Below, in pieces: positions 63,741-64,000 of a stretch of DNA of 64,000 bases. This DNA comes from JAGWRI01 sp035700805 (GTDB lineage: Bacteria > Gemmatimonadota > Gemmatimonadetes > Gemmatimonadales > Gemmatimonadaceae): contig DASSOG010000020.1 in assembly GCA_035700805.1 (NCBI GenBank), positions 1-64,000 of the forward strand, written 5' to 3'. A model generated the notes under the pieces. That model did no database searches, was not told where the DNA came from, and saw nothing but the letters and a program-made list of their open reading frames with translations. The position numbers and the translations under genes are program-made. The first letter of the stretch is position 1. Every line of letters begins with the position of its first letter.

Positions 63741-64000
63741 ATGTTTGATGAGCTGAGTGCCAAGCTGGAAGCCGCGTTTTCGCGGTTGCGGGGGCGCGGG
63801 ACGCTTTCCGAGGACGACATCAAGGAAGGGCTGCGCGAGGTCCGGCGTGTCCTGCTGGAGGCCGACGTCAACTTCCAGCTCACGCGCGAGTTCCTGGAGC
63901 GCGTAGCGAAGCAGGCCATCGGGGTGAGCCAGTTGCGCACGGTATCGCCGGCGCAACAGCTCGTGAAGATCGTCCACGACGAACTCACGGCGATGCTCGG
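63741..64000 (+). CDS. ffh: Signal recognition particle protein Ffh (5' part)
   Basis: The first 86 codons of Ffh are present; the gene runs off the right edge. MFDELSAKLEAAFSRLRGRG and EDDIKEGLREVRRVLLEADV are the typical N-domain helices, followed by NFQLTREFLERVAKQAIG. Ffh binds signal sequences on the ribosome with 4.5S RNA and targets them to FtsY. The GTPase and M domains lie outside the window. Confidence 0.93.
   Translation, partial: MFDELSAKLEAAFSRLRGRGTLSEDDIKEGLREVRRVLLEADVNFQLTREFLERVAKQAIGVSQLRTVSPAQQLVKIVHDELTAML

Overview
The window looks like a chromosomal segment of a GC-rich Gram-negative bacterium. It has a left arm of accessory DNA (1 to about 14,760) and a right arm of housekeeping genes (about 14,870 to 64,000). 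Genes for LPS-type sugars, lipoproteins, an outer-membrane barrel protein and type IV pilus/type II secretion parts point to a diderm. The mix of large exported M14 and M28 peptidases with this core fits Gemmatimonadota, but that assignment is inference from gene content and not from a marker tree.

The left arm appears to be the distal end of an integron cassette array. Three attC-type signatures can be read: the last bases of one site at 1-13, a full site at 620-745 and a full site at 14355-14450. Both full sites have RYYYAAC and GTTRRRY cores in the expected order and an imperfect inverted repeat with an unpaired base in one arm. The first cassette (about 0.73 kb) carries a DUF433/DUF5615 toxin-antitoxin pair. 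The second would be about 13.7 kb, far larger than usual cassettes. It carries one tightly coupled plus-strand operon: a DUF499 (BrxC/PglY-like) P-loop ATPase, a small unknown protein, a DUF5131 (Gp37/Gp68) three-Cys protein, its partner TcmP, a DUF6932-like nucleotidyltransferase, an unknown coiled-coil protein, a 38-residue coupled ORF, a DUF1156 adenine-N6 methyltransferase and a PLD-SNF2 helicase. This resembles a BREX-type defence system but has no PglZ, BrxA, BrxB or BrxL. It is the best candidate for an undescribed system here. A decayed zinc-ribbon gene marks the edge between the array and the chromosome.

The right arm runs as follows. 14.9-19.0 kb: an M14 peptidase and a dienelactone-hydrolase-like enzyme. 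19.1-23.1 kb: a CecR/YbhGFSR-like efflux operon with a TetR regulator and a likely operator. 23.1-28.3 kb: an S1/P1 nuclease, a cyclopropane fatty acid synthase, a SCO1/PCuAC copper pair and an M28 peptidase. 28.4-32.1 kb: a fluoride riboswitch with crcB, then dtd, maf, a GT9 glycosyltransferase and a Kdo-kinase-like gene. 32.1-41.2 kb: an FHA-GAF-cyclase, trpE, a barrel protein, a GspE-Nudix fusion, a hexapeptide acyltransferase and engB. 41.3-45.1 kb: clpX, clpP, tig and tRNA-Leu. 45.2-50.0 kb: an HtrA protease, dnaK and a rhomboid protease. 50.1-54.5 kb: a DUF47/PiT phosphate pair, udk, add and a purine nucleoside phosphorylase. 54.6-64.0 kb: an M48 lipoprotein, an RNA methyltransferase, a prepilin peptidase, a single-ring ClpA-like ATPase, a HExxH lipoprotein, a DUF445 protein, lon and the start of ffh.

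The right arm is rich in proteostasis genes (clpXP, tig, dnaK, htrA, lon, rhomboid, M48) and purine/pyrimidine salvage genes. No CRISPR array, IS transposase or integron integrase is present in the window; an integrase, if the array is functional, should lie beyond the left edge.
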